From contig JAFEFL010000027.1 of the NCBI GenBank assembly GCA_018240595.1, forward strand, positions 62,001 to 126,000: DNA of 64,000 nucleotides, given 5' to 3'. The DNA comes from Pseudomonadota bacterium. Lineage in GTDB: Bacteria > Pseudomonadota > Alphaproteobacteria > Rhizobiales > Xanthobacteraceae. The position numbers and the translations under genes are program-made. Every line of letters starts with the position of its first letter. Positions within the stretch are counted from its first letter, which is position 1. This document shows positions 1-8,064 of this stretch, in pieces. The notes under the pieces are model-generated. The model had not been told where the DNA came from and did not search any database. It worked only from the letters and a program-made list of their open reading frames with translations.

Positions 1-1027
1 GAACCTGAACCGGCACCCGGTTCGATACCTCCGTGAAAACGAAATGTCCGGCGAATGACAGAAACACGCCGAGACAGAAAATGCCGAGCGAATGCTGGCC
101 GCAGAGAATGGCCGGCCGGAACCATGGCGACTTGAGCGCCTGCCAGTTGCGCGGCACGAGGCGCACCGTCAGCACCGCCAGCGACAGGAAGTGCAGGATG
201 CGCAGGACGTCGAGATTGGTCTTGTCGATCGGGTAGATGAGTTCGCCGACAACGGTCGGGACGAAAGCGCCGAGCCCCGGAACATGCCAGGTCATGGCGA
301 TGAACAAGGCGAACAGCAGATAGATAATGGCCAGCGCCAGCGTGATCGGCGAATTGATCGCGCGCGACAATCGTCCGGCGCCGCCCAGCGCGCACCACGC
401 GCCGAAGATGAAGAGGAACTGCCAGGCAAACGGATTGAACACCCACACGCCCTGCGGCCACGCCGGCAGATTCCAGTCGAACAGCCAGGACAAAGTGTAG
501 ATGCCGCCCGACGCCAGCAGCCCTGTCGTCGGCGAGCGCATCAGCAACCACAGGAACGGCACGAAGCCGATCAGCAGGACGATGTAGAGCGGCAGCACGT
601 CCATGTTCACCGGCTTGAACTTCAGCAACATGGCCTGGATGATCGTGACATCGGGATTGTTGAGAAAGTTCAGAACGCCCATTTCTTCCGAGTACAGCGG
701 GTTCTCGAAGGAATGCGCGATGTAGGAGATCTCGGCGAGATAGATCGCGAACAGGAAAATGTGGGCGACGTAGATCTGCCAGGAGCGCTTGAGCACCCGC
801 GCGGCGGCGATGAGGAAGCCGTTGTGGAACATCGCCCGGCCGTACACGAAGGCGACCGTATAGCCGGAGATGAAGACGAAGATTTCGGTGGCGTCGGAGA
901 AGCCGTAGTTGCGGATCGTGACCCAGCTCACCGCGTTGGACGGGATGTGGTCGAGGAAGATCAGCCAGAGGGCAAGCCCGCGAAACAGATCCAGACGCAG
1001 GTCACGCTCGGTCGTGGTCGGCACCAT
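1..1027 (-). CDS. opgC: OpgC-type membrane acyltransferase, 3' part outside the window
   Basis: The minus-strand frame starts at the ATG at 1025-1027 and stays open to the window edge, so about 342 N-terminal residues are seen and the C-terminus is missing. It begins MVPTTTERDLRLDLFRGLA, followed by FLDHIPSNAV and a motif near SDATEIFVFISGY, which is the typical start of OpgC-family proteins. Several hydrophobic segments follow, consistent with a multi-pass inner-membrane protein. OpgC enzymes transfer succinyl groups to osmoregulated periplasmic glucans; the exact acyl group here cannot be read from sequence. The gene is divergent from apaG, with 88 bp between the starts. The long open frame on the opposite strand is a GC-rich shadow. 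Confidence 0.85.
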   Translation of the reverse strand, partial: MVPTTTERDLRLDLFRGLALWLIFLDHIPSNAVSWVTIRNYGFSDATEIFVFISGYTVAFVYGRAMFHNGFLIAAARVLKRSWQIYVAHIFLFAIYLAEISYIAHSFENPLYSEEMGVLNFLNNPDVTIIQAMLLKFKPVNMDVLPLYIVLLIGFVPFLWLLMRSPTTGLLASGGIYTLSWLFDWNLPAWPQGVWVFNPFAWQFLFIFGAWCALGGAGRLSRAINSPITLALAIIYLLFALFIAMTWHVPGLGAFVPTVVGELIYPIDKTNLDVLRILHFLSLAVLTVRLVPRNWQALKSPWFRPAILCGQHSLGIFCLGVFLSFAGHFVFTEVSNRVPVQV

Positions 1028-1115
1028 GGACGGCTTTTCTTTCCTACACCGCTTCGGCCATAATCGATCCAAACCGGGCCGGCTTCAATCGCTCGCATAG
1101 GATTAAGGCATATAG

Positions 1116-1508
1116 ATGTATCGCGCGGTTACCCGCAAGATCGAGGTCACGGTGACGCCCCGGTATCTGTCCGAAAGGTCGTCGCCCGCCACCGGCTATT
1201 TCTTCTGGTCTTATACCATCGATATCGTCAACCGAGGCGAAGAGACGGTCCAGCTCAAGACCCGGCACTGGCGCATCACTGACGCGTTCGGCCGCCTGCA
1301 GGAGGTCAAGGGCGCCGGCGTCGTCGGCGAAGAGCCGACCCTGAAACCGGGCGAATCCTTCGAGTACACCAGCGGGGTCCCGCTGCCGACGCCGTCCGGT
1401 TTCATGGAAGGCACCTACGGCATGATCACCGCGGACGGCCGCCGCTTCGATATAGATATTCCGTTATTTTCGCTCGATACGCCGTCAAAGGGCCGCACCC
1501 TGAATTAG
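1116..1508 (+). CDS. apaG: ApaG family protein
   Basis: A 130-residue protein with the full ApaG/DUF525 domain: YFFWSYTIDIVN near residues 28-40, TRHWRITD, then GVVGEEPTLKPGESFEYTSG and a GTYGM segment. The family is a small immunoglobulin-like beta sandwich of about 125-130 residues, so this one is complete. ApaG has been linked genetically to cobalt and magnesium tolerance and diadenosine tetraphosphate level in enterobacteria, but the biochemical role is unsettled. The ATG at 1116 gives the normal family N-terminus. The gene converges with the L,D-transpeptidase gene, whose stop lies 8 bp beyond. Confidence 0.95.
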   Translation: MYRAVTRKIEVTVTPRYLSERSSPATGYFFWSYTIDIVNRGEETVQLKTRHWRITDAFGRLQEVKGAGVVGEEPTLKPGESFEYTSGVPLPTPSGFMEGTYGMITADGRRFDIDIPLFSLDTPSKGRTLN

Positions 1509-1515
1509 GCGGCGT

Positions 1516-2322
1516 TTACTTCGGCAGGCAGCCGGCGAAGCGGCCGAGCGCCGGGCGCGGCACGATCGCCAGCACCGCGCCGCCGGCGGCAAAGTTCTGC
1601 AGTCGCGCGACCTCGGGTTCGGCCAGCGCCACGCAGCCCGCGGTGCCGGCCGCACCGGCTTTGCGGACGTGGATGAAGATGCAGGAGCCGCCCTTGGCGG
1701 CGCGGTCGGTCGGGTAATCGACCAGCAGCCCGCGGCGATATTCCGGCACGCGCCACATGTTCTCGCCATGCACCTGCCAGCCGACCCGCGCGCGTGTCGA
1801 AATGGTGTTGTAGGCCGGCGACGACGGATCGTCGACGCAGGTGGTGCCTTCCTCGACGTGCAGATAATGCGCGCGCTTGACCGGCGCGAAGCCAAAGCTG
1901 CGGCCGATGGCGAAGAAGCCGGCCGGCGCGCGCTTGTCGCCATCGACCTTGATCGGCTCGCCCGCGGCCGCGAAATTCCTGAAGGCGTGCGACCACGCCG
2001 TGCCGTTGCGCCCGATCAAAGCGCTGACCGGCCCGCCGTCGGCTTGCCATGGCGCATTAAGCGAAGCGCGCGTGAAGCGCCGCAACGTCGCGGTGCGGCT
2101 GGACATCGTATCGGGCGTGACGAGGACGAGGTTGCGCGCGTCACGCAGCGGCGCCGGACAGGATTGCGCGAGCGCGTAAGACAACGACAAATATGCTGCG
2201 ATCAAAACTCCGTTCGTCCCCGCGAAAGCGGGGACCCAGGTTTTACGCTTTCTGGGCCCCCGCTTTCGCGGGGGCGAACGGTGATTATTGGCAGGAAATG
2301 ACATCATCGAGCCAGACTCCAA
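1516..2322 (-). CDS. L,D-transpeptidase family (YkuD/ErfK-like) protein with repeat-derived N-terminus
   Basis: The C-terminal half carries the YkuD-type active site: IFIHVRKAG with the conserved His, then TAGCVAL with the catalytic Cys (codon 1633-1635). Such enzymes form 3-3 peptidoglycan cross-links or attach proteins to the wall in the periplasm. The frame is open to an ATG at 2320-2322 (268 aa), but residues around SPPRKRGPR and WVPAFAGTNG are a translation of the palindromic repeat at 2211-2280, not native domain. A TTG at 2203-2205, preceded by GGAG, would start the protein just after the repeat at a hydrophobic stretch LIAAYLSLSYALAQS that resembles a short signal peptide. The true start is therefore uncertain; the catalytic domain is secure. 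Confidence 0.8.
   Translation of the reverse strand: MESGSMMSFPANNHRSPPRKRGPRKRKTWVPAFAGTNGVLIAAYLSLSYALAQSCPAPLRDARNLVLVTPDTMSSRTATLRRFTRASLNAPWQADGGPVSALIGRNGTAWSHAFRNFAAAGEPIKVDGDKRAPAGFFAIGRSFGFAPVKRAHYLHVEEGTTCVDDPSSPAYNTISTRARVGWQVHGENMWRVPEYRRGLLVDYPTDRAAKGGSCIFIHVRKAGAAGTAGCVALAEPEVARLQNFAAGGAVLAIVPRPALGRFAGCLPK
2211..2280. repeat. Interspersed palindromic repeat, copy 1
   Basis: A long inverted repeat: CGTTCGTCCCCGCGAAAGCG-type left arm at 2211-2234 and CCCCCGCTTTCGCGGGGGCG-type right arm at 2257-2280, with CCCAGG and CTGGGC forming the inner part. It overlaps the 5' end of the L,D-transpeptidase frame and reads through it without a stop. A variant copy lies at 3444-3554 on the other side of hslO. 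Translated versions (PRKRGPR ... WVPAFAGT) are recognisable in many alphaproteobacterial proteins. Confidence 0.85.
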
Positions 2323-2378
2323 TATCGAGAGTCGGGCCGCGTTCCGCGATCAGGCGCAAGGTTAATGCGCGCGCAGAG

Positions 2379-3398
2379 TTAATTCGCCTTCGCGCCAACG
2401 TCTTCCGGCTGGAACACGTAATTCGAATTGCAGAACTCGCAGGTCACCGAAATGCGGCCGTCCTCGACCATGTGGTCGCGGTCGTCCTGCGAAAAGCTCT
2501 TCAGCATCGAATGCACGGCGTCGCGCGAGCACGAGCACTGCGCCTTGACGTCCACGGCGTTGAAGACGCGCACGCCCGGCTCATGAAACAGCCGGTACGC
2601 CAGCCGCTCGCTCGACAGGTCGGGGTCGATGAGTTCGATATCCTCGACGGTCTCGAGCAGCGCCCGGCCCTGCACCCAGGCGTCGTCCTCGATCACCGGC
2701 GCGATCTCGACACCCTCGGGGGCGTCCCCGGGGTGGAGGTCGGTCTGCGCGCGCTCCTGCGACTTCGGCAGGAACTGCAGCATGACGCCGCCCGCCCGCC
2801 AGCGATGGCTGTCGGCGCCGGTGCCGGGCTTGAACTCCTCGGCGACGGCGAGCCGCACGCGGGTCGGAATCTGTTCCGAGCGCAGGAAGTATTCGTGCGC
2901 GGCGTCTTCCAGCGAGGCGCCGTCGAGCGCCACCAGACCCTGGTAACGCTGCGTGTTCTCGCCCTGATCGATGGTCATGGCGAGATGGCCCTTGCCGAGC
3001 AGGTTGGCCGAGGTGGCCTCGCCGGATGCGACCAGCGCCTCGACGCCGGGGGCGCCGAAACGGGCGCAGGCCCGCACGTGACCGGGGGTGGTGTAGTCGA
3101 CCACCAGCAGGCCGACCGGACCGTCGGTCTGGGCCTGAAGAATGAAGCGGCCGTCCATCTTCAACGACGAGCCGAGCATCACGGTGAGCACGATCGCCTC
3201 GCCGAGCAGCTTGGCGACCGGCGCCGGATAAGCATGTTTCGACAGAATCTCGTCCACCATCGGGCCGAGGCGGACCAGGCGGCCGCGCAGATCGAGGCTC
3301 GCCACCTCGAACGGCGTCACCGCGTCATCGACCGAGGCGGCCGACGGGGCGCGGGAGGGGATCGAAATATCGGAGGAATGGGTCATCGGTTCGGTCAT
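2379..3398 (-). CDS. hslO: Hsp33 family redox-regulated chaperone
   Basis: A 339-residue Hsp33 homologue. The chaperone holds unfolding proteins in the cytoplasm during oxidative stress and is switched on when its zinc-binding cysteines are oxidised. The four zinc ligands are present near the C-terminus as CSC (C288, C290) and CEFC (C320, C323). The N-terminal domain shows LLGEAIVLTVMLGSSLKMDGR and the core continues through GLLVVDYTTPGHVRA. The N-terminus is about 30 residues longer than in E. coli, ending in PSAASVDDAVTPFEV. The gene lies between two copies of a palindromic repeat and upstream, on the same strand, of the L,D-transpeptidase gene. ArgF is on the same strand before it, 172 bp away. 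Confidence 0.96.
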   Translation of the reverse strand: MTEPMTHSSDISIPSRAPSAASVDDAVTPFEVASLDLRGRLVRLGPMVDEILSKHAYPAPVAKLLGEAIVLTVMLGSSLKMDGRFILQAQTDGPVGLLVVDYTTPGHVRACARFGAPGVEALVASGEATSANLLGKGHLAMTIDQGENTQRYQGLVALDGASLEDAAHEYFLRSEQIPTRVRLAVAEEFKPGTGADSHRWRAGGVMLQFLPKSQERAQTDLHPGDAPEGVEIAPVIEDDAWVQGRALLETVEDIELIDPDLSSERLAYRLFHEPGVRVFNAVDVKAQCSCSRDAVHSMLKSFSQDDRDHMVEDGRISVTCEFCNSNYVFQPEDVGAKAN

Positions 3399-3443
3399 GC
3401 CAATTATGTAGCGAGCGCGAGCGAAATTGCGAGGCTCTACGGA

Positions 3444-3554
3444 ACCGCTCGTCCCCGCGCATAGCCGCCCGAAGGACGGCGTTCTTTCAGAACGCCTATG
3501 GCGGGGCCCCAGTTCTTGGCTTTCTGAACCCCCGCTTTCGCGGGGGTGAGCGGT
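3444..3554. repeat. Interspersed palindromic repeat, copy 2 (extended variant)
   Basis: The outer arms ACCGCTC (3444-3450) and GAGCGGT (3548-3554) enclose the same CCCCGC / CCCCCGCTTTCGCGGGGG core as the copy at 2211-2280. In place of the short GCGAAAGC loop of the left half there is a longer insert containing CATAG...CTATG arms and the hairpin GGCGTTCT-TTC-AGAACGCC. It lies in the intergenic space between argF and hslO. Confidence 0.8.
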
Positions 3555-3570
3555 GATTTTGGAAGTCGCC

Positions 3571-4497
3571 TTAAGCGTCTTCGGCGTGCAGGCACCAGGC
3601 GAGCAGGCCCTTCTGGGCGTGCAGGCGGTTCTCGGCCTCGTCGAACACCACCGACTGCGGCCCGTCCATCACCTCGTCGGTGACTTCCTCGCCGCGGTGC
3701 GCCGGCAGGCAGTGCATGAACAGCGCGTCCGGCTTGGCCTTGGCCATCAGGGCGGAGTTGACCTGATAGGGCTTGAGGATGTTGTGGCGGTGCTGCGCCT
3801 CGCGATCGCCCATCGACACCCAGGTGTCGGTGAAGACGCAATCGGCGCCCTCGACCGCGGCTTCCGGATCGTCGCCGACCTTGACGTTGGCGCCGGACGA
3901 CTTGACCCAGTCCATCAGCCACTTCTTCGGCTTCAGTTCCGCCGGACAGGCGACGCGCAGTTCGAAATCGAAACGCTCGGCGGCGTGCATCAGCGACGCC
4001 AGCACGTTGTTGGCGTCGCCGGTCCAGGCGATCTTGCGCCCGGCGATCGGGCCGCGATGCTCCTCGAAGGTCATGACGTCGGCCAGCACCTGGCAGGGAT
4101 GCGAGCGGCGCGTCAGGCCGTTGATCACCGGCACGGTGGCGTATTTCGCGATCTCGGCGACCGACTCGTGATCGAGCGTACGGATCATGATGGCGTCGAC
4201 GAAGCGCGACAGCACGCGCGCGGTATCGGCCAGCGTCTCGCCGCGGCCGAGCTGCATTTCCTGCGACGTCAGCATGATGGCTTCGCCGCCGAGCTGACGC
4301 ATGCCGACATCGAACGACACGCGCGTACGGGTCGACGGCTTGTCGAAGATCATGGCGAGCGTCTTGCCCTCGAGGGGCTTCGGCCCTTCGCCGCGCTTCT
4401 GCCGCGCCTTGATGGCGCGGCTGTGCGTGATCATCTCCTTCAGCGTCGGCTTCGGGATGTCGGTGAGATCGAGGAAGTGACGGATATCGCCGCTCAT
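3571..4497 (-). CDS. argF: Ornithine carbamoyltransferase
   Basis: A 308-residue cytoplasmic enzyme that makes citrulline from ornithine and carbamoyl phosphate in arginine synthesis. The start [15 protein letters not shown] (ATG at 4495-4497) is family-typical. Carbamoyl-phosphate binding motif KPSTRTR and the C-terminal ornithine-loop motif [10 protein letters not shown] are intact, as is DTWVSMG. The ATG overlaps the argD stop (4494-4497), so the two are translationally coupled in an argD-argF operon, as in many rhizobia. Open reading continues upstream in frame into argD territory, but that is shadow sequence. The transcript would run into the palindromic repeat at 3444-3554. Confidence 0.97.
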   Translation of the reverse strand: MSGDIRHFLDLTDIPKPTLKEMITHSRAIKARQKRGEGPKPLEGKTLAMIFDKPSTRTRVSFDVGMRQLGGEAIMLTSQEMQLGRGETLADTARVLSRFVDAIMIRTLDHESVAEIAKYATVPVINGLTRRSHPCQVLADVMTFEEHRGPIAGRKIAWTGDANNVLASLMHAAERFDFELRVACPAELKPKKWLMDWVKSSGANVKVGDDPEAAVEGADCVFTDTWVSMGDREAQHRHNILKPYQVNSALMAKAKPDALFMHCLPAHRGEEVTDEVMDGPQSVVFDEAENRLHAQKGLLAWCLHAEDA

Positions 4498-5714
4498 GCC
4501 ACGGCCCCCTGCTTGGCCGCCGGGTCGCCCTGGCGCGGATGTGCCTGGGCGAGCCTGGCGCAGGCGTGCTCGATGCGCTTGACCGCTTCGCCGATCTCCT
4601 CGTCGCTGATGATGAGCGGCGGCAAGAGACGCACGACGTTGTCGCCGGCGGCCACCGTGATCATCTGCTCGTTGCGCAATTCGTCGACCATTTCGCCGAC
4701 CGGCGGCACCATGCGCAGGCCCATCAGCAGGCCCTCGCCGCGCACTTCGGCGACCACCGACGGGAAACGGTCGCGGATCTCGGCAAGCCGCTGCTTGAAC
4801 AACAGGCCCTTGCGCTTGACCTCGTCGAGGAAGGCGCGATCGGCGACGATGTCGAGCACGGCATTGGCCGCCGCCATGGCGAGCTGGTTGCCGCCGAAGG
4901 TCGAGCCATGGGTGCCCGGTGTCATGCCCTTGGCCGCTTCCGCGGTGGCGAGGCAGGCGCCGATCGGAAAACCGCCGCCGAGCGCCTTGGCCAGCCCCAT
5001 GATGTCGGGCGTGACGCCGGTGTGCTGATAGGCGAACAGATCGCCGGTGCGGCCGATACCGGTCTGCACTTCGTCGAAGATCAGCAGCAGGCCGTTGTCG
5101 TCGCACAATTTCCGAAGTGCGCGCAGGAATTCATGGGAAACGACGCGCACGCCGCCCTCGCCCATCACCGGCTCGGCGATGATCGCCGCGGTCTCCGGCG
5201 TGATCGCCTTCTTCACCGCCTCGATGTCGCCGAACGGCAGTTGGTCGAAGCCCGGCATGTTGGGACCGAAGCCTTCGAGATACTTCTTGTTGCCGGTCGC
5301 CGACAGCGCCGCGAGCGTGCGGCCGTGGAAGGCACCTTCGAAGGTGATGATGCGGTTACGCTCCGGCTTGCCGGACACGTACTGATACTTCCGCGCCATC
5401 TTGATGCAGCACTCCATGGCCTCGGTGCCGGAGTTCTGGAAGAACACGTAGTCGGCGAACGAAAGCTCGCAGAGCCGCTCGGCCAGCCGCTCGCCTTCCG
5501 GAATGCGGTACAGGTTCGAGGTGTGCCAGAGCTTGCCGGCCTGCGCGGTAATCGCCGCGACCATGTGCGGATGCGCATGGCCGAGCGCGTTCACGGCGAC
5601 GCCGGAGGTGAAGTCGAGAAAGCGGCGGCCGTCGGTCGCGGTCAGCCAGACACCGTCGCCCCGCTCAAAAGCGAGGTCGACACGGGCATAGGTCGGCAAC
5701 AGATGCGAGCTCAC
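4494..5714 (-). CDS. argD: Acetylornithine aminotransferase
   Basis: A 406-residue class III PLP aminotransferase converting N-acetylglutamate semialdehyde to N-acetylornithine (or the succinyl-DAP equivalent). The N-terminus [19 protein letters not shown] is typical of ArgD. The PLP-binding region includes [14 protein letters not shown] and the Schiff-base lysine segment [22 protein letters not shown] follows. First gene of the argD-argF operon, with a 4-bp overlap to argF. It is divergent from gcrA across about 510 bp. Confidence 0.97.
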   Translation of the reverse strand: MSSHLLPTYARVDLAFERGDGVWLTATDGRRFLDFTSGVAVNALGHAHPHMVAAITAQAGKLWHTSNLYRIPEGERLAERLCELSFADYVFFQNSGTEAMECCIKMARKYQYVSGKPERNRIITFEGAFHGRTLAALSATGNKKYLEGFGPNMPGFDQLPFGDIEAVKKAITPETAAIIAEPVMGEGGVRVVSHEFLRALRKLCDDNGLLLIFDEVQTGIGRTGDLFAYQHTGVTPDIMGLAKALGGGFPIGACLATAEAAKGMTPGTHGSTFGGNQLAMAAANAVLDIVADRAFLDEVKRKGLLFKQRLAEIRDRFPSVVAEVRGEGLLMGLRMVPPVGEMVDELRNEQMITVAAGDNVVRLLPPLIISDEEIGEAVKRIEHACARLAQAHPRQGDPAAKQGAVA

Positions 5715-5970
5715 GGCCAGTCTCTTTCATCGACACGAAAATCACGACGCACGGTGCAGCGAACGGGAAAACGAAAACGACCCCGGACAATTGCCGAGGC
5801 GTTTCAACATCTTCGCCGAAGACCGTCCGCCGGCGGCCCGCGGGCCGAATTCCATTGGACTGAAGCGTTTTCCCGGCCGGCTGCGCCCGAAACGAAATGT
5901 GCCGCCTCGCCGGGCGGCACTTCAACCATTCTAGGCCAGGTCGGCCCCAAGTCAACCAAAGCAAGGAACC

Positions 5971-6194
5971 GATTCGGGCGACTCAATTTCACCGCAACTG
6001 CGGATTCTAAAGGAAAACCTGTTGGTAGATGGGGTTCGGCCGGTTGCAAATGCTTGCGGCAGAGTCAACCCATAGTGTAGTTTTTTGGTCAAGCGATACG
6101 ACATGTCGTGCGTATCGACGCCAAATTCTGGTTCATCCCTGGAGCGTAACACGTTCGGGCACGGAAACCCGTGCCGGACGACGGGGGTGGATTC
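5971..6194. promoter_or_regulatory. Cluster of five GANTC sites upstream of gcrA, within the 5715-6226 intergenic region
   Basis: The 512 bp between argD and gcrA carry no convincing gene. Five GANTC sequences lie in the gcrA-proximal part: 5971-5975, 5980-5984, 6003-6007, 6062-6066 and 6190-6194. GANTC is the methylation site of the alphaproteobacterial cell-cycle methylase CcrM, and GcrA acts on promoters carrying methylated GANTC. Fewer than one site would be expected by chance at about 65% GC in this length. No clear full CtrA box (TTAA-N7-TTAA) was found. Control of gcrA by methylation state is inferred from Caulobacter. Confidence 0.6.
6094..6117. repeat. Inverted repeat in the gcrA leader/promoter region
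   Basis: CGATACG (6094-6100) and CGTATCG (6111-6117) form a 7-bp inverted repeat around a near-palindromic centre that itself contains CGACATGTCG. It sits about 110 bp upstream of the gcrA start, just after a T-rich run (TTTTTTGG). It may be an operator or an RNA hairpin; nothing in the sequence decides between them. Confidence 0.4.
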
Positions 6195-6226
6195 TATCTG
6201 AAGCCGGGACTGAGGGGACCGCCCAA

Positions 6227-6715
6227 ATGAGCTGGACCGACGAGAGGGTCGAACTCTTGAAAAAACTGTGGTCTGACGGCCTTTCGGCCAGCCAGATCGC
6301 GGCAGAACTGGGCGGAATTACGCGAAACGCCGTCATCGGCAAGGTGCACCGTTTGGGCCTGTCGGGCCGGGCCAAGAGCCCCTCGACCACGGCGCCGCGG
6401 CCGCGCAAGGCGCGCACCTCCGGTCACATGATCCGGGTGCAGCGGCCGCAGGTCCGCGGCAACACCGCGCTGGCCTATGACTACGAGGTCGAGCCCGAGC
6501 CCGAACTGCTGGAAATCCCGGTCGAGCAGCGCAAGACCCTGCTGCAGCTCAGCGAGCGCACCTGCCACTGGCCGGTGGGCGATCCGTCGGGCCCGGATTT
6601 CTTCTTCTGCGGCGGCGAAAGCGCCGAAGATCAGCCCTATTGCAGCTTCCACTGCCGCGTCGCCTATCAGCCGGCCAATGACCGGCGCCGCAACAAGCCG
6701 GCATTCCGCAACTAG
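6227..6715 (+). CDS. gcrA: GcrA cell-cycle regulator
   Basis: A 162-residue protein starting MSWTDERVELLKKLWSDGLS, the signature of GcrA. The N-terminal helix-turn-helix (about residues 1-45, ASQIAAELGGITRNAVIGK) binds DNA; a basic Pro/Arg linker follows; the C-terminal sigma70-interacting part holds CHWPVGDP and the Cys/His cluster FFCGG...YCSFHC. GcrA is a sigma70 cofactor acting at promoters with methylated GANTC and controls S-phase genes. The ATG at 6227 fits the family start; open frame further upstream is non-coding. A strong intrinsic terminator follows at 6741. Confidence 0.97.
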   Translation: MSWTDERVELLKKLWSDGLSASQIAAELGGITRNAVIGKVHRLGLSGRAKSPSTTAPRPRKARTSGHMIRVQRPQVRGNTALAYDYEVEPEPELLEIPVEQRKTLLQLSERTCHWPVGDPSGPDFFFCGGESAEDQPYCSFHCRVAYQPANDRRRNKPAFRN

Positions 6716-6740
6716 GCACACCGCCATCGCGACATCCGAA

Positions 6741-6766
6741 GCCGGGGCGCAAGCTCCGGCTTTTTT
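6741..6766 (+). terminator. Rho-independent terminator of gcrA
   Basis: Stem GCCGGGGC (6741-6748), tetraloop GCAA, stem GCTCCGGC (6753-6760, one G-U pair), then six T (6761-6766). It lies 26 bp after the gcrA stop. The remaining 150 bp to the VOC gene contain GC-rich inverted sequence but no gene that I can support. Confidence 0.9.
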
Positions 6767-6922
6767 GTTTCTTCCTTTACCCCTCCCCGTCTTCGGGGCC
6801 GGGTGGAGCGCCGCGAAGCACCCAATTTGTGCACCTTGCGGCGCGGCCCCTCCTCGCGATCGTAGTCCCCGCCAAGTGCGCGAAGTGAACGCGAACGGGG
6901 AGGACGACGGCCTCAATCGCAA

Positions 6923-7309
6923 TCAGGCGGACACCGCGCTGATGCTGACCCAGTAGCCGTCGGGATCGCGCAGCGAGAACTCCATCGTCCCGGTGTTCGT
7001 ATTGACGTGCGGCCCTTCGGCAAGCGGCGCGCCGAGCCCCCGCGCACGCGACAGGCATGTGTCGAAATCGTCGACGCGAAAGAACAGCAGGAGGCCATTG
7101 CCGGGCGTCGCTGCTTCCGCGCTTGTCAGAGTTGGATGCCCGTGCGCGCCCCAGGCGTGCAGACAAAGCAGCACCGTGCCGTCGGTATCGCAGATCTGGC
7201 CGAAGTCGTCGTGCGCCGGCGGCGTCGCCGGCAACCCCAACAGCGACTGGTACCACCGCAAACTCGCGGCGACGTCGGCGACGCCGATGATCGTCCATAA
7301 GCGCGTCAT
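6923..7309 (-). CDS. VOC family (glyoxalase/bleomycin-resistance fold) protein
   Basis: A 128-residue single-domain protein with the vicinal-oxygen-chelate fold. It begins MTRLWTIIGVADVAASLRWYQSLLG, then LLFFRVDDFDTCLSRARG and ends in FSLRDPDGYWVSIS, the typical tail with a metal-ligand-like region. The family ranges from glyoxalases and dioxygenases to antibiotic-binding proteins, so the substrate is not predictable. It follows phoB on the same strand with 39 bp between them and could be co-transcribed with the end of the pst-pho operon. Confidence 0.85.
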   Translation of the reverse strand: MTRLWTIIGVADVAASLRWYQSLLGLPATPPAHDDFGQICDTDGTVLLCLHAWGAHGHPTLTSAEAATPGNGLLLFFRVDDFDTCLSRARGLGAPLAEGPHVNTNTGTMEFSLRDPDGYWVSISAVSA

Positions 7310-7348
7310 GGCCGCGACGATATCGGGCCGCGCCGCCGGGTGAAAGCC

Positions 7349-8053
7349 TCAGCTCGCGATGCGGCCGAAGCGGTCGTCGAGCGCGTAGCCGGCGCCGCGC
7401 ACGGTGCGGATCGGGTCGGCGAGCTGGCCGCGGTTGATCGCCTTGCGCAGGCGGCCGACGTGCACGTCGACGGTGCGCTCGTCGATATAGATGTCGGAAC
7501 CCCAGACGCCGTCGAGCAACTGCTCGCGCGAGAACACGCGGCCGGGCCGCTCCATCAGGAACTCGAGCAAGCGATATTCGGTCGGCCCGAGATCGATGGC
7601 CTTGCCGTTGCGCGATACGCGCTTCTTCTCGCGGTCGAGCTCGATGTCGCCGATGTTGAGCACGGTGGCGACTCGGTCGGGATGCGCTCGGCGCAGCAGC
7701 GCCCGCACCCGCGCCAGCAGTTCCGGCACCGAAAACGGCTTGACGATGTAATCGTCGGCGCCGGTGGCGAGGCCGCGGATCTTCTCGCTCTCCTCGCCGC
7801 GCGCGGTGAGCATGATGATCGGCAGTTGCTGGGTTTCCGGCCGGGCGCGCAGGCGCCGGCACAGTTCGATGCCGGACAGGCCGGGCAGCATCCAGTCGAG
7901 CACGACGAGGTCCGGCGCGCTTTCCTTGAGCTTGGTGTCGGCCTCGTCGCCGCGCGCGGCGGTCTCGACCTCGTAACCTTCCTTCTCCAGATTGTAGACG
8001 AGGAGCATCGTCAGCGGCTCCTCGTCTTCGACGATCAGGATGCGGGCGCTCAT
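7349..8053 (-). CDS. phoB: Phosphate regulon response regulator PhoB
   Basis: A 234-residue OmpR/PhoB-type response regulator. The receiver domain has the acidic pocket VEDEE and phospho-acceptor D53 in VVLDWMLPG; the switch lysine is in DDYIVKPFSVPEL. The C-terminal winged helix ends in DVHVGRLRKAIN and VRGAGYALD. Phosphorylated PhoB activates Pho-box promoters, such as that proposed upstream of pstS. Last gene of the phoR-pstSCAB-phoU-phoB set, 11 bp after phoU. Confidence 0.97.
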   Translation of the reverse strand: MSARILIVEDEEPLTMLLVYNLEKEGYEVETAARGDEADTKLKESAPDLVVLDWMLPGLSGIELCRRLRARPETQQLPIIMLTARGEESEKIRGLATGADDYIVKPFSVPELLARVRALLRRAHPDRVATVLNIGDIELDREKKRVSRNGKAIDLGPTEYRLLEFLMERPGRVFSREQLLDGVWGSDIYIDERTVDVHVGRLRKAINRGQLADPIRTVRGAGYALDDRFGRIAS

Positions 8054-8064
8054 GGATCAGGCCT

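Noticed and set aside
92..1063. Plus-strand open frame of 323 codons over opgC
   Set aside because: Rich in Arg, Asp, Gln and Glu with no recognisable domain; it is the complement of the clearly membrane-like OpgC frame.
3553..6080. Long plus-strand frames over argF and argD (491 and 513 codons)
   Set aside because: They mirror high-GC third positions of well-supported argF and argD and have no family motifs.
5665..6152. Short minus-strand frames between argD and gcrA
   Set aside because: No ribosome binding sites or recognisable domains; the region is better explained as divergent promoter sequence.
6770..6922. Possible further repeat or small gene after the gcrA terminator
   Set aside because: GC-rich with partial inverted sequences, but no clean arms or second copy in the window, so not listed as a feature.
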